Positions 49,744 through 58,644 of a stretch of 64,000 bases of DNA are shown here, piece by piece. Made by a program: the position numbers and the translations under genes. Source of the DNA: CAXBBB01 sp963815505 (GTDB lineage: Bacteria; Bacteroidota; Rhodothermia; Rhodothermales; BA12); contig CAWFGU010000003.1 in the NCBI GenBank assembly GCA_963815505.1, forward strand, positions 99,480 to 163,479, given 5' to 3'. Within the stretch, counting starts at the first letter, position 1. Every line of letters begins with the position of its first letter. Under the pieces are notes generated by a model. It had not been told where the DNA came from, made no database searches, and was given only the letters and a program-made list of their open reading frames with translations.

Positions 49744-50523
49744 CTACGCAAATTCCAACGTTAGAGCGATAATCGAAGCCCCGGCAGCGAGCCAGATCAA
49801 AACGGAGAGAGTAGCGATAGTGACGAACTTGACCCATGTTCTAACAATCGAATCTCCATACACGCGGCACATCGCTATGAGCGCGTACGTCATGATGACG
49901 AAGATTTGAATCGGCTCAGTGACGTAGTCGGGAACGCCCACCCGTTCGACGAAGCTAAAGAGCGTCCGCACGAGCAGAGCAAAACCGAAGACGTGAAGCG
50001 TGAATACAAAATGCTCCGCGAACGTCCGGCGGCGGAATAATAACGAGACGACTCCGGCAACGATGGGAGCCAACGCAAGGGTGAACCAGCGGAGGATATT
50101 GCTGGCCTGATCTACCACACGCGCCTCGTCGATCTCTACCCCATCACCAACCGCACCTTGCAGGAAGCCTGACACCGTTGAGGCAAGGAAGCCCGACCCG
50201 GAGCCGAGGATAGATCGGACGAGCAAGAGGAGCAGAAGTGAGAATAGGACAAGCTGCAGCGGTCGCGTGTATCGGACTCGTCTCCCCTGCTTCCATGCTT
50301 GTGTCAGCTCGCCCGGACGGGTGAGAAGCATCCCAACGGAACGGATGCTCCGACTTTCGACAGAAGTGAACTCGGCAAACGTTTCAAAAAGCCACTTCTT
50401 CGCGCTAGGACTACCCTCCTCGCTGTCCTGTGAGCACGCGTGGCAATACCGTCCACTCAGCTTGATTCCACAGTTTTTGCAAAGCTCTACAGGTTCAACG
50501 GGGACCGATACGATATTATTCAT
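49744..50523 (-). CDS. DUF3667 family zinc-ribbon membrane protein
   Basis: About 259 residues. The N-terminus has a zinc ribbon (CKNCGIKLSGRYCHACSQD), then a helix and the SVGMLLTRPGELTQAWKQGR and RVRYTRPLQLVLFSLLLLL motifs, followed by four or five further transmembrane helices. The two CxxC pairs, then RPGxLxxxWxxGRRxRYxxPL, identify DUF3667, a Bacteroidota-enriched family of unknown function. ATG 50523 is preferred; in-frame ATGs at 50553 and 50613 are alternatives. The DNA is less GC-rich than its surroundings. The gene sits on the opposite strand, between the LVIVD gene and a decayed copy of that gene's tail, which suggests insertion. Confidence 0.82.
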   Translation of the reverse strand: MNNIVSVPVEPVELCKNCGIKLSGRYCHACSQDSEEGSPSAKKWLFETFAEFTSVESRSIRSVGMLLTRPGELTQAWKQGRRVRYTRPLQLVLFSLLLLLLVRSILGSGSGFLASTVSGFLQGAVGDGVEIDEARVVDQASNILRWFTLALAPIVAGVVSLLFRRRTFAEHFVFTLHVFGFALLVRTLFSFVERVGVPDYVTEPIQIFVIMTYALIAMCRVYGDSIVRTWVKFVTIATLSVLIWLAAGASIIALTLEFA

Positions 50524-50618
50524 GGTCTGGTAGCAGGCGTTCGGATTCTGCATACCGGTTCTTACACCGATGCAATCTGGTGCTGAAATGGTAAGCACGC
50601 AAAGTAGCTTCAAATATC

Positions 50619-50806
50619 CTCGCTCGCACCTACACCGACCAACTCGAACGCGAGGGTGTTCTCGGCCGCGTCAGAGTCGCTGGCATTCGCATGAGGCTGA
50701 GTGGAGCCGAATCGGCCACTGAAAGGTTCGTCGCACCGCCCTCAGAGCAATGGCGGATGAGATGTCTGGCATGACCAACGCCAAAGCTCATATTCTCGCC
50801 GAAGCC
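50619..50806 (+). pseudogene. decayed duplicate of the 3' end of the LVIVD-type lipoprotein gene
   Basis: The plus strand encodes LARTYTDQLEREGVLGRV, SGAESATER and, after one frame change, RRTALRAMADEMSGMTNAKA. This corresponds to the C-terminal 62 residues of the protein ending at 49624 (LARAYTDQLEREGTLDAA and RRTALTTMADEMSGMTNAKA). Nothing of the propeller region is present and there is no start codon or promoter. It is therefore a truncated, frameshifted duplicate separated from its parent by the DUF3667 gene. It accounts for most of the 272-base gap before the dehydrogenase gene. Confidence 0.88.
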
Positions 50807-50885
50807 ACAACTCCTCAAACAGAAGCAGGCCCGTCACCGAAGCAACGAGCCTGCTGTAATGATAAGCGATGAGCGATGAGCGAAG

Positions 50886-52907
50886 TTAGCTGACCGTAGG
50901 CAGCGCCTTAGTCGCCTCGCCATCTCCACTCGTCAAATGGCCCTGCTCGCTGCCGGGGAATTGCTTGACGTGCTCGTGGTCGAGCGCCATACCGGTGCCC
51001 TTGGCGATGGGCGACGATTCGTGTATGACGAACTCGCTGTTGGGCAGCGTCTCGACGTAGTCGAGCGCGGCGACGGCGGCTTCGCGCATCGAATCGTCGG
51101 CGTTGTCCTGCATCGACTCGCCGTTGTGCTCGATTTTGAGCTCGAACAGGTCGAACAGGTGAGCAAACGCGGCGCGCTCACGCTGAAATTCGACACCATA
51201 GTCGCCGTCGCGGAGTTGCTGGTCCATTTTGCTCAGCGCGCACGACAGAGCGAAGATCATGATCGCGTTATCGGCGACGCGGGCCTGCTGAGCCTGCCGC
51301 GTCACGATGTCCTCGCGCTCCCACTTGCTCACCATCTTGAACAGGTGCGAGTGGAGCTGGACGAGCCGCCCCAACCGGCGCGCAAATCCACCGAGCGATG
51401 GGTCGAGACGCGTAATCTGCGGCGCGGCGGGTTTGAGGCCCAAGAACATCTGCAAACCGAGCGGGATCGCCTTGGCGAGGATCGTCGGGTTGAGGCCGTT
51501 GGTGATCATGCGCTGCGCGTTGGCGAGCGGCGACTCGTCGTTGTCCCACAGCAGCGCGCCCTGGATTCCGAGCATCGACTCGGCGAGTTTGCGGCCTCCG
51601 TAGGCGAACACGAAGGGCTGCATGACTTCGTTCGAGCCTTCGACGATGCGGTGGATGCGGTTGTCGCGCCACAGCCGCTCGAACTCGTTCTCGGTCACGT
51701 AGCCTTCGCCGCCCATGATCTGCATGGCGTCGTCGATGACCTCCCATCCGTAGTGCGAGCAAAAGACCTTGGTCATCGCCGTTTCGACCATGATGTCGGT
51801 ATCGCCCCGGTCGAGCATTCCGGTCATCATGTAGAGCATCGAATCCATCGCGTAGGTGTACGCGCTCATCCGCGCGATGCGCAGGCGGACGTTCTCAAAA
51901 TCGGCGAGCGGGCGGTCGAACTGGTAGCGCGTCTGCACCCACTTGGTCGACTGCTCGAACGCGCGATCGGCGGCTCCGGCGATACCTGCCGATAGCGTGC
52001 AGCGCCCATAGTTGAGGCACGTCAGCGCGACGATCAAGCCTCGGCCTTCATTGTGAAGCAGGTTCTCCTTGGGCACCTTGACGTCGGTGAAGCGGATGCG
52101 CGCCTGCCACGTACCCCGAATACCGGTCTTGCTGCGGTTTTTCTGAAAGATGTCGACCCCCTCCATGTCGGGCGTGCAGATCAGAGCCGAAACGCCTTCC
52201 TTGGTCTTGCCCGTCTTGGGATCGGTCACCTGCTGCTTGGCCATGACGGTGAAGATGCCTGCGAGCGCTCCACTCGTCGACCACTTCTTCTCGCCGTTGA
52301 GGATGTAGCACTGCTCCTTCTCGTTCCACTCGCAGCGCGTCTCCTGCCCCGCCGCGTCCGATCCAACCTGGGGCTCGCTGAGGCAAAACGCCGACAGATA
52401 CTCACGCGCAACTTTGGGCAAAAACCGCTTCTTTTGCTCTTCCGATCCGAACAGCATGATGGCCTTGCAGCCGATCGACTGGTGCGCGCTCACGATGACG
52501 CCGGTCGATCCGCAATACCGGCCGATGACCTGGAGAGCGCGGTTGTAGCTCGTCACGCCAAGTCCCAGCCCGCCGTACTGCTCAGGAACCGTCATACCCA
52601 TGACGCCCATCTCGAACAGGCGATCCAAGCACCACTCGGGCATCCGCTCTTCCTGGTCGATCTGGACCGACGGATGCTCGTCGCGCATGTAGGCTTCGAG
52701 TTTCTCGAGTAGCGCGTCGCACTTGGCCTTCTCAGTCCTCGACTCCTTCGGGTAGGGAAACATCAGGTCCTCGCGAAAACGCCCCCAGAAGAGGTTCTTG
52801 GCAAATCCCATCGTCGACGGCTCGGGACCGAGCATCGTTTCGGCGTCGGCGATCATCTTGGCGTCTTTGGCCGAGACGTTCTTGAGGCTGGTGAGTAGAC
52901 TGGACAT
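50886..52907 (-). CDS. long acyl-CoA dehydrogenase, VLCAD/ACAD9-like
   Basis: A 673-residue FAD enzyme. The N-terminal 60 residues and the standard acyl-CoA dehydrogenase core include AFCLSEPQVGSDAAGQET (first FAD signature), MQIMGGEGYVTENEFE, and IVEGSNEVMQ with catalytic Glu423. A further C-terminal helical domain of about 230 residues (GFARRLGRLVQLHSHLF, RDGDYGVEFQRERAAFAHLF) is what sets VLCAD/ACAD9-type enzymes apart from the 380-residue short- and medium-chain forms. It probably catalyses the first step of long-chain fatty acid beta-oxidation at the membrane. The ATG at 52907 is clean. No other beta-oxidation genes are adjacent. Confidence 0.9.
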   Translation of the reverse strand: MSSLLTSLKNVSAKDAKMIADAETMLGPEPSTMGFAKNLFWGRFREDLMFPYPKESRTEKAKCDALLEKLEAYMRDEHPSVQIDQEERMPEWCLDRLFEMGVMGMTVPEQYGGLGLGVTSYNRALQVIGRYCGSTGVIVSAHQSIGCKAIMLFGSEEQKKRFLPKVAREYLSAFCLSEPQVGSDAAGQETRCEWNEKEQCYILNGEKKWSTSGALAGIFTVMAKQQVTDPKTGKTKEGVSALICTPDMEGVDIFQKNRSKTGIRGTWQARIRFTDVKVPKENLLHNEGRGLIVALTCLNYGRCTLSAGIAGAADRAFEQSTKWVQTRYQFDRPLADFENVRLRIARMSAYTYAMDSMLYMMTGMLDRGDTDIMVETAMTKVFCSHYGWEVIDDAMQIMGGEGYVTENEFERLWRDNRIHRIVEGSNEVMQPFVFAYGGRKLAESMLGIQGALLWDNDESPLANAQRMITNGLNPTILAKAIPLGLQMFLGLKPAAPQITRLDPSLGGFARRLGRLVQLHSHLFKMVSKWEREDIVTRQAQQARVADNAIMIFALSCALSKMDQQLRDGDYGVEFQRERAAFAHLFDLFELKIEHNGESMQDNADDSMREAAVAALDYVETLPNSEFVIHESSPIAKGTGMALDHEHVKQFPGSEQGHLTSGDGEATKALPTVS

Positions 52908-53041
52908 GGGCAGAAAGCAGATCAGTTGAAGAGAGAGTGCCTGGACTGCAAGCGCTTCCAGACGTGGGGACTAGATACCGGAATCGCCGGATGAGCGTTC
53001 CGCAACGGATGTAGCTTGCACGTCCTTTCACGCCTCGCCCG

Positions 53042-53863
53042 ATGCCCCTCTCCTTCCCCGACCGCCTCGCTCGCGCTGTCCGCGCCGCCGGTAGCCAGCT
53101 GTGCGTCGGCCTCGACCCCGATCCGGCTCGCCTGCCTGCACCATTCGAAGGCCGGCCGCCCATTGCCGCGATCGAAACGTTTCTCGACCGTGTTATTGAG
53201 TCAACTAGCTCCCACGCTGCCGCCTACAAACCCAACGCCGCCTTTTTCGAGCGATGGGGACGCGAGGGCCACGATTTGCTTACGGCTGCCATCGCGTCGG
53301 TCCGTCGCCACGCGCCCCATGCGCTCGTCGTCCTCGACGCCAAACGGGGAGACATCGGCAACACGGCGCGCTTCTATGCTCAGGCCGCTTTTGATGGATT
53401 TGGCGCGGATGCAATAACGGTAGCTCCCTATATGGGATCGGACAGTGTGATGCCGTTTCTCGACTGGCCTGACCGCTGCGCTTTCGTACTGGGCCGCACC
53501 AGCAATGCCGGAGCGCGAGACTTTCAGCACCTCGAACCCGGAGACGAGCCGCTCTACGCCCACGTCTGCCGCAAGGTAGCTGAGTGGGACGCGAGGGCTC
53601 AGGGCACCGCGGGTCTAGTCGTAGGCGCAACCGATCCTAACGCCCTCGCCGAGATTCGCGCCCTCGCCCCTACCCTCCCCTTCCTCGTACCCGGTGTCGG
53701 GGCTCAAGGCGGATCGGCAGCCGACGTGATGAAGGGCAACGCGGGTGGCCCGATCCTCGTCAATGCCAGCCGGTCGATCCTCTACGCAGGACACGGCGCC
53801 GACTTCGCTGACCGTTCGGAAGCAGTGGCGCGGGCACTGTCCGCCGAGCTGAGAGAAGGGTGA
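53042..53863 (+). CDS. pyrF: orotidine 5'-phosphate decarboxylase (type 2)
   Basis: A 273-residue TIM-barrel enzyme making UMP from OMP, the last step of pyrimidine synthesis. It shows SQLCVGLDPDPARLP near the N-terminus, AAYKPNAAFFERWG, and the catalytic Lys/Asp network VLDAKRGDIGNTA, then TVAPYMGSDSV, and LVPGVGAQGGSAADVM for phosphate binding. Length and the YKPN-x-AFFE form match the type 2 (PyrF-2) group of high-GC and FCB bacteria rather than the shorter E. coli type. It is divergent from the VLCAD-like gene. The 199 bases after it hold nothing I can name. Confidence 0.94.
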   Translation: MPLSFPDRLARAVRAAGSQLCVGLDPDPARLPAPFEGRPPIAAIETFLDRVIESTSSHAAAYKPNAAFFERWGREGHDLLTAAIASVRRHAPHALVVLDAKRGDIGNTARFYAQAAFDGFGADAITVAPYMGSDSVMPFLDWPDRCAFVLGRTSNAGARDFQHLEPGDEPLYAHVCRKVAEWDARAQGTAGLVVGATDPNALAEIRALAPTLPFLVPGVGAQGGSAADVMKGNAGGPILVNASRSILYAGHGADFADRSEAVARALSAELREG

Positions 53864-54062
53864 CCCTTTCCCTCCTCGTCCCTTGCCGTCGCCAAGACAT
53901 AGGCCGTAGCGATTTGGGGCAAATCGGATGCGTTCCGGTTGCCGCACTGCTCCCCCTCTTGCTACGGTGATATAGGGACCCTCGCTCGATTTTATTCCAC
54001 TTCCGAGGTTACGCCGTGTCATCCACCGGGTCTACGACTGCGTCACGTAACCCACCGGATTC

Positions 54063-55400
54063 ATGGTTCATCCCCGCGTCGCCGATCCCGACTTAGCGCA
54101 TCTCTACCTGTTTGAAAACGACGACCTGGTGCGGGTCACCACTAGCGAGCCGCCGCACGGAACGGCACCTACTCTTGTCCCCGAAGCTGTCGTCCAGGAT
54201 CTATGGCGGCTACAGGCGATACGGCATAGCAGCCTGCGCACGACAGGTGGAACACCGCTGACGATCCTCGACCCCGGACGTCTCAACACCGCCGACGGCC
54301 CCGACTTCACGGCGGCCCACGTGCGCATCGGAAGCGATGAGTGGCGCGGCGACATCGAAGTCCATACGTCGTCTGCCGAGTGGGCCCGCCACGGACATCC
54401 CGCCGACCCGCGCTACAATGCCGTCGTGCTCCACGTCACGCTCAACGCCGACCTGATGACCGGTACGCTTCGTCGCCCCGACGGCACGTTGCTACCCGAA
54501 CTCATCCTCGCGCCGCACCTGACGCGCCGCCTGCACGATCACGTGCTCCACTTCTTTGAGCGACCTGCCGAATTGCCGTGCAGCTGGACCCTCGACCGCA
54601 CTGACCCGCACGATCGCGCGTCGTGGGTCCGCACGATGGCGCAGCGACGCCTGCTTCGCAAATCCCGAGAGGCCGAAGCGCTCGGGCCCAACGCACTCGA
54701 CATCCTCAGCGCCCGCACGCTGGGCGCCCCGACCAACGCCGATGCCCTCGGAACGCTCGCCACGCGCCTCAGCCCGGACGAACTGCGCCGGATGCTTCCG
54801 CTGGCCCGCGAGCGCGCCGCACTCATTGCAGCCGATCTGCTGTCGCCGTCGGACGTGCTCGAAACCGCCATCGAACTCAGTGCTGCCGAGCGCCTGTCGA
54901 CCCCCTGGCGCTACGGAGGGGTCCGTCCAGCGGGCACGCCTGACCTACGCATCGTCCAGTGGGCAAGCTTGTACTCGCCCGGGCGAATGCTCGGCTACGG
55001 GGGGCGACAGCATGCTCTCGAACGCGTCGCCGAACGAGATGGAAGCGCGCTGATCCAAGCTGTATCCGGCCAACCTACCGACTATTGGCACACCCACTAT
55101 AGGATCGGGCGCGTCTCCAAACCGCACAGCCCGGATATCGGAGCATCGGTATGCGAGCGGTTGATCGCCAATGCCGTTCTGCCGGTGGCGCTGGCAACGG
55201 GAGCCGATATAGACGACGCGCTTGCCTGTCTCGACGCACTCAGGCCCGAGTCCGACGCCTACACGCGACGCTTTCCGTCAGCATTCATCAGACAGCGCAC
55301 AGCGACACACACGCAGGGCCTGCACGAACTCCACCGACGGTACTGCGGACCGGGACATTGTCTATCGTGCGCGGTCGGAAAGGTGGCCTTGGGTATGTGA
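54063..55400 (+). CDS. DUF2851 family protein
   Basis: A 445-residue soluble protein. The family pattern is clear: LDPGRLNTADGPDFTAAHVR, then GDIEVHTSSAEWARHGHPAD and YNAVVLHVTLNADLM. The conserved D, E-x-H and H-x-H-x-D residues could form a metal or nuclease site, although the biochemical role of DUF2851 is unknown. The C-terminal half includes LRRMLPLARERAALIAADLL and a late HRRYCGPGHCLSCAVG with three cysteines (C, CxxC), a possible zinc site. The family is common in Bacteroidota and Chlorobi relatives. The ATG at 54063 is chosen by conservation onset. It is convergent with the TonB receptor gene. Confidence 0.87.
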   Translation: MVHPRVADPDLAHLYLFENDDLVRVTTSEPPHGTAPTLVPEAVVQDLWRLQAIRHSSLRTTGGTPLTILDPGRLNTADGPDFTAAHVRIGSDEWRGDIEVHTSSAEWARHGHPADPRYNAVVLHVTLNADLMTGTLRRPDGTLLPELILAPHLTRRLHDHVLHFFERPAELPCSWTLDRTDPHDRASWVRTMAQRRLLRKSREAEALGPNALDILSARTLGAPTNADALGTLATRLSPDELRRMLPLARERAALIAADLLSPSDVLETAIELSAAERLSTPWRYGGVRPAGTPDLRIVQWASLYSPGRMLGYGGRQHALERVAERDGSALIQAVSGQPTDYWHTHYRIGRVSKPHSPDIGASVCERLIANAVLPVALATGADIDDALACLDALRPESDAYTRRFPSAFIRQRTATHTQGLHELHRRYCGPGHCLSCAVGKVALGM

Positions 55401-55548
55401 GCACCTCTCGACTTGCCTCAGCCCTTCGGCGACCTCATTCGCGATACAGATCCGCACCGCGACGCGATCGCTGTATCGAAACCGAACCCCCAGGCATCTT
55501 CGGCCAACCTGCCTTCGCAAGCGCAGCGGTTGAGAGAACACGGAGAGG

Positions 55549-57753
55549 CTACAGTTGTCCCGAAAGTCGCAGTCCCAAGCTCATCGTGCGACCGGGAAGA
55601 GGCAATCCGGCTTGCGGAAAAATCGCAGCATCGAGGGCGTTGTCGATGCGGGTGAAGACTTCGAGGCTGCCACGCGAGCGAAACCACGTATGCGCGCCGC
55701 GAACCCCAAGTTGTGTACCACCTCCGAGTCTGGGCCGCTCTCCGTCGGCGTCGGGCGCGTCACGCATTCCGGCGATTGCCTTGGCGTCGATGCCCAGTGC
55801 AAAACCGCGCACGCGATAGGTGACGACGGCGAAGGAGGTAAATGACGGCACCTCGGCGCGCGCAGCCCAGACCTCGCCCGACTTGCCTTCGGAGCGCTGC
55901 GCTGTGGCGTTGGCCGAGGCCGTGATGCGGTCGGCTCGGACCGTTCCGTTCAGGCTAATGCCGAGCGTACGGCTACCGTCGAGGTTGACACGTTGGCGCT
56001 TGGCTTCTCCGTCGACGGTCAGGCGGAGCTGGTCGATAGAATCCGTCGTACGGCGGGCGAAAACGGCTCCTTCGAGCATGACCGTGCGGGTCGAAGTGGA
56101 TGCCGTTAGTTCGGTCTGGTAGATCGTTTCGGGACGGAGGTCGGGATTGAGCAGAAAACGACCGATGGCCTCGCCGAAGAGTTCGCGCGGCGTCGGAAAG
56201 CGGATCTTTCGCGCACCCGAGAGGCGAATCGAAGTCGCGCCGATACGCGTGCCGGACGTGAGCGACGCCGTCCACGCGGCCTGAGGATCGCGCGCCGGTT
56301 TGTCGCCCGTCCGAGGCGTGGCGACGCCTTCGACGCCCACCCCACCGCCGATCAGCCAGTTGCGCTCGGCTCCTAATCGCTCCTCCCACTCGGCACCGAC
56401 GCCGCCTTGGAAGAGTCGGTAAGTGAACGCCCTAACGAACGGAATCGCTCGGGGATCAGAGACGACAACCACGTCGGACTGATCGTGCTGCGAGGCGAGC
56501 GCGTCGGCGCGGACGCGGATCAGGCGCTCGGGCCGCTCGAACGCTGCTCCCAGCCGCAATCCCCCCGATACGTCGTCGTCATCCTGAACCTCGTCGACGA
56601 GGCTGAAGTCGGCGTCGCCATACTGATCGATCTGCTGATGGTGGAGTTGTCCCCATGCGACACTTTGCAGGTCGACCGTGCCGCCTGCAACCGATCGCTC
56701 CGCCTGCACCGACAGACTGCCCAGCGTGTAGCGCGTCGATGGGTAGCGCCAAAAGCGCGCATCGCTCGGCTCGACATGGCTTTCAGGCGCGATGCCCTTC
56801 TCGTTGATGACATGCAGAACGGATCCGCGAAGAACGGCAGCACCCGCCTCGTGCTCGGCTTTGGCGAACAGCGTCAGCGACTCGCGATCCGTATTGAGAC
56901 GCGTCCGGTCGGACGGCTGCGAAAACGGGAGCGATACGTCGGCCAAGGCCTCGGCGGACTGCTCGGTCCACCCGGCTCCGGCTTCGAGTTGCGTGCGTCC
57001 CCGGCGCGTGCTGACCAGTCCGGTGACCAGCCGACCGCTGCCCGGCGCCGAGCCGCGCACCTCGGCCTGCGCAAACGTGGCCTCGGTCTCGAGCCGCTGC
57101 GTGCCGAACAGGACGGCACCGCTGGGCGCGCCGACACCGTACAAGACGGACGACGGACCCTGCACCACGCGCGCCGATCCGACGAGCCAGCCGGGAAGCA
57201 ATCCGGCGTCGAAGCGGGCATCCCACGGTACCAACAGGGGGGCTCCGTCGAGGTAGAGTCCGGTCTGACGCTCGCCGCTTCCTCTCAGGTAGACCAGCGC
57301 CTCGCCTCGCGAGTTGACCTGCAGGTGTGCCCCCGGAAGAACTCCAACGAGTTGACGCCCATCCACCGCCTGCACCTGACGCAGCGCTTGCATCGGCACG
57401 ACCTGAACGAGCCGAGCCGCCACGACCGGCGAGCGTCCTCCAACGACGACCTCGCCGATTTGCTGATCTGTGGGCTGAAGCGACACGTCGCGCCTCTGGC
57501 CTGCAACGACATCGACGCGAGCCGTCTGGTAGCCCACATACGAGACGATGAGCGTCGCGCTACCCGAGAGCGCAACGCTGTAGGTACCGTCGGGGTTGGT
57601 CGCCGTCCCCCTACTCGTCCCTTCGACCTGGACCGTGGCCCCCGCGAGCGGCTCCCCCGATTCGCCATCGCGGACGGTTCCGCTGACCGTCGTCTGGGCC
57701 GCCGCCGATGCCGCGCAAAGCAGCAAGGCGAAACAGGTTGCTCGTACCCGCAT
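55549..57753 (-). CDS. TonB-dependent outer-membrane receptor
   Basis: A 734-residue exported protein. The signal peptide (MRVRATCFALLLCAASAAAQ) is followed by a carboxypeptidase-regulatory-like beta domain (TVSGTVRDGESGEPLAGATV), a plug domain (about 110-235, with AVDGRQLVGVLPGAHLQV and VQGPSSVLYGVGAPSGAVLF) and a 22-strand-type barrel ending LPGRTMSLGLRLSGQL. The overall size is near the lower end for such receptors. The substrate is unknown, and no SusD-like partner is adjacent, so a polysaccharide Sus system is not indicated; siderophore, cobalamin or metal uptake are options. ATG 57753 is the start of the signal peptide. Confidence 0.9.
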   Translation of the reverse strand: MRVRATCFALLLCAASAAAQTTVSGTVRDGESGEPLAGATVQVEGTSRGTATNPDGTYSVALSGSATLIVSYVGYQTARVDVVAGQRRDVSLQPTDQQIGEVVVGGRSPVVAARLVQVVPMQALRQVQAVDGRQLVGVLPGAHLQVNSRGEALVYLRGSGERQTGLYLDGAPLLVPWDARFDAGLLPGWLVGSARVVQGPSSVLYGVGAPSGAVLFGTQRLETEATFAQAEVRGSAPGSGRLVTGLVSTRRGRTQLEAGAGWTEQSAEALADVSLPFSQPSDRTRLNTDRESLTLFAKAEHEAGAAVLRGSVLHVINEKGIAPESHVEPSDARFWRYPSTRYTLGSLSVQAERSVAGGTVDLQSVAWGQLHHQQIDQYGDADFSLVDEVQDDDDVSGGLRLGAAFERPERLIRVRADALASQHDQSDVVVVSDPRAIPFVRAFTYRLFQGGVGAEWEERLGAERNWLIGGGVGVEGVATPRTGDKPARDPQAAWTASLTSGTRIGATSIRLSGARKIRFPTPRELFGEAIGRFLLNPDLRPETIYQTELTASTSTRTVMLEGAVFARRTTDSIDQLRLTVDGEAKRQRVNLDGSRTLGISLNGTVRADRITASANATAQRSEGKSGEVWAARAEVPSFTSFAVVTYRVRGFALGIDAKAIAGMRDAPDADGERPRLGGGTQLGVRGAHTWFRSRGSLEVFTRIDNALDAAIFPQAGLPLPGRTMSLGLRLSGQL

Positions 57754-57827
57754 CGCGATCCCGCTCCGCGTGATCACGCTCTGCCTCATACCCAGTCCCA
57801 AGTCTAGCAATACATTTTCCAACCGCG

Positions 57828-57875
57828 TCGTCCTGAGCCTATCCAAGGAGATTCTTCGACAAGCTCAGGACAACG
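57828..57875. repeat. REP-like inverted repeat (TCCTGAGC ... GCTCAGGA type)
   Basis: The two arms GTCCTGAGCCTATCCAAG and CTTCGACAAGCTCAGGAC pair with a few mismatches around a short centre. The right arm matches the widespread CCTGAGCTTGTCGAAG repeat known, from general experience, in many high-GC and environmental genomes. It lies in the 199-base gap upstream of the TonB receptor gene. Confidence 0.65.
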
Positions 57876-57952
57876 GTGAACGAACGCTCCGGCATTTCCT
57901 GAACTCGATGCGGGATGGATCCCCGTGTTCGCGAGAACGACGGCTTCCGTAC

Positions 57953-58597
57953 TTACTGATCGTCCGATTCGGCGTCTACTTCGGCCTCGCCCACAAACTC
58001 CGGCTCGATGGTCTCGGCGGGTGCGCCCTGAATGGCTTGGCCCGGGTCAGCAGTCACACGCAAGCTGGGCTGACGCGCTTCGTAGTCGCGGCGGAGCCAG
58101 TGCGGAGGCACGATCTGGTAGCGCGAGCGGACGACAGTCGACTCGATCTGGCCTGCGGCGCTCGTGTCGCTCATCACCTCGATCTGACGGCCCAGGTCGT
58201 AGTAGCGGTCGGCGAGGATCTGCTGCTCGGTGATCATGGCGCCGTAGCCTCTGTTGAGTTCGCGGTAGCTGCCCCCTTCGATCAGGAGGTCGGCGTGTTC
58301 GCGCTGCTCAATCAGCAGCACGTTCTGCAACTCCGAGAGGTCAGCGGCTTGTGTAGCGAACGAAGCCAGGCGCGCATCGGTGCGGGCCGCGAGACCGAGT
58401 TGTTCGGCGGCCAGCCGGTTGCGCTGCGCGTCGGCGGCGTAATCATCGACCAAATCGGCGATCTGCTCGCGGTGTGCTTCGACGGTTTCGTAGCCGTCGT
58501 TGTAGCGCCAATCGCCGTACATGCGGATGATCGGGTCGGGCTTACTGCAGCCGGAAAGGACGACGAGGAGCGTGAACGCGGCGAGGGTGCGGAGCAT
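57953..58597 (-). CDS. lipoprotein with helical coiled region, unknown function
   Basis: The product is 214 residues with a lipobox signal peptide (LAAFTLLVVLSGCSKPD). The mature part is mainly helical: AHREQIADLVDDYAADAQRN, then AADLSELQNVLLIEQREHAD, and later YRELNRGYGAMITEQQILAD. The C-terminus is acidic and probably disordered (EFVGEAEVDAESDDQ). I do not recognise the family. ATG 58597 is used because the upstream in-frame start would place 17 polar residues before the signal sequence. The gene is 47 bases downstream of glgC on the same strand and may share its transcript. Confidence 0.6.
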   Translation of the reverse strand: MLRTLAAFTLLVVLSGCSKPDPIIRMYGDWRYNDGYETVEAHREQIADLVDDYAADAQRNRLAAEQLGLAARTDARLASFATQAADLSELQNVLLIEQREHADLLIEGGSYRELNRGYGAMITEQQILADRYYDLGRQIEVMSDTSAAGQIESTVVRSRYQIVPPHWLRRDYEARQPSLRVTADPGQAIQGAPAETIEPEFVGEAEVDAESDDQ

Positions 58598-58644
58598 GAG
58601 CGAGAAAGTCTGCGGTGTCGGCGGGACGGAATCCGGGGCCTGTG

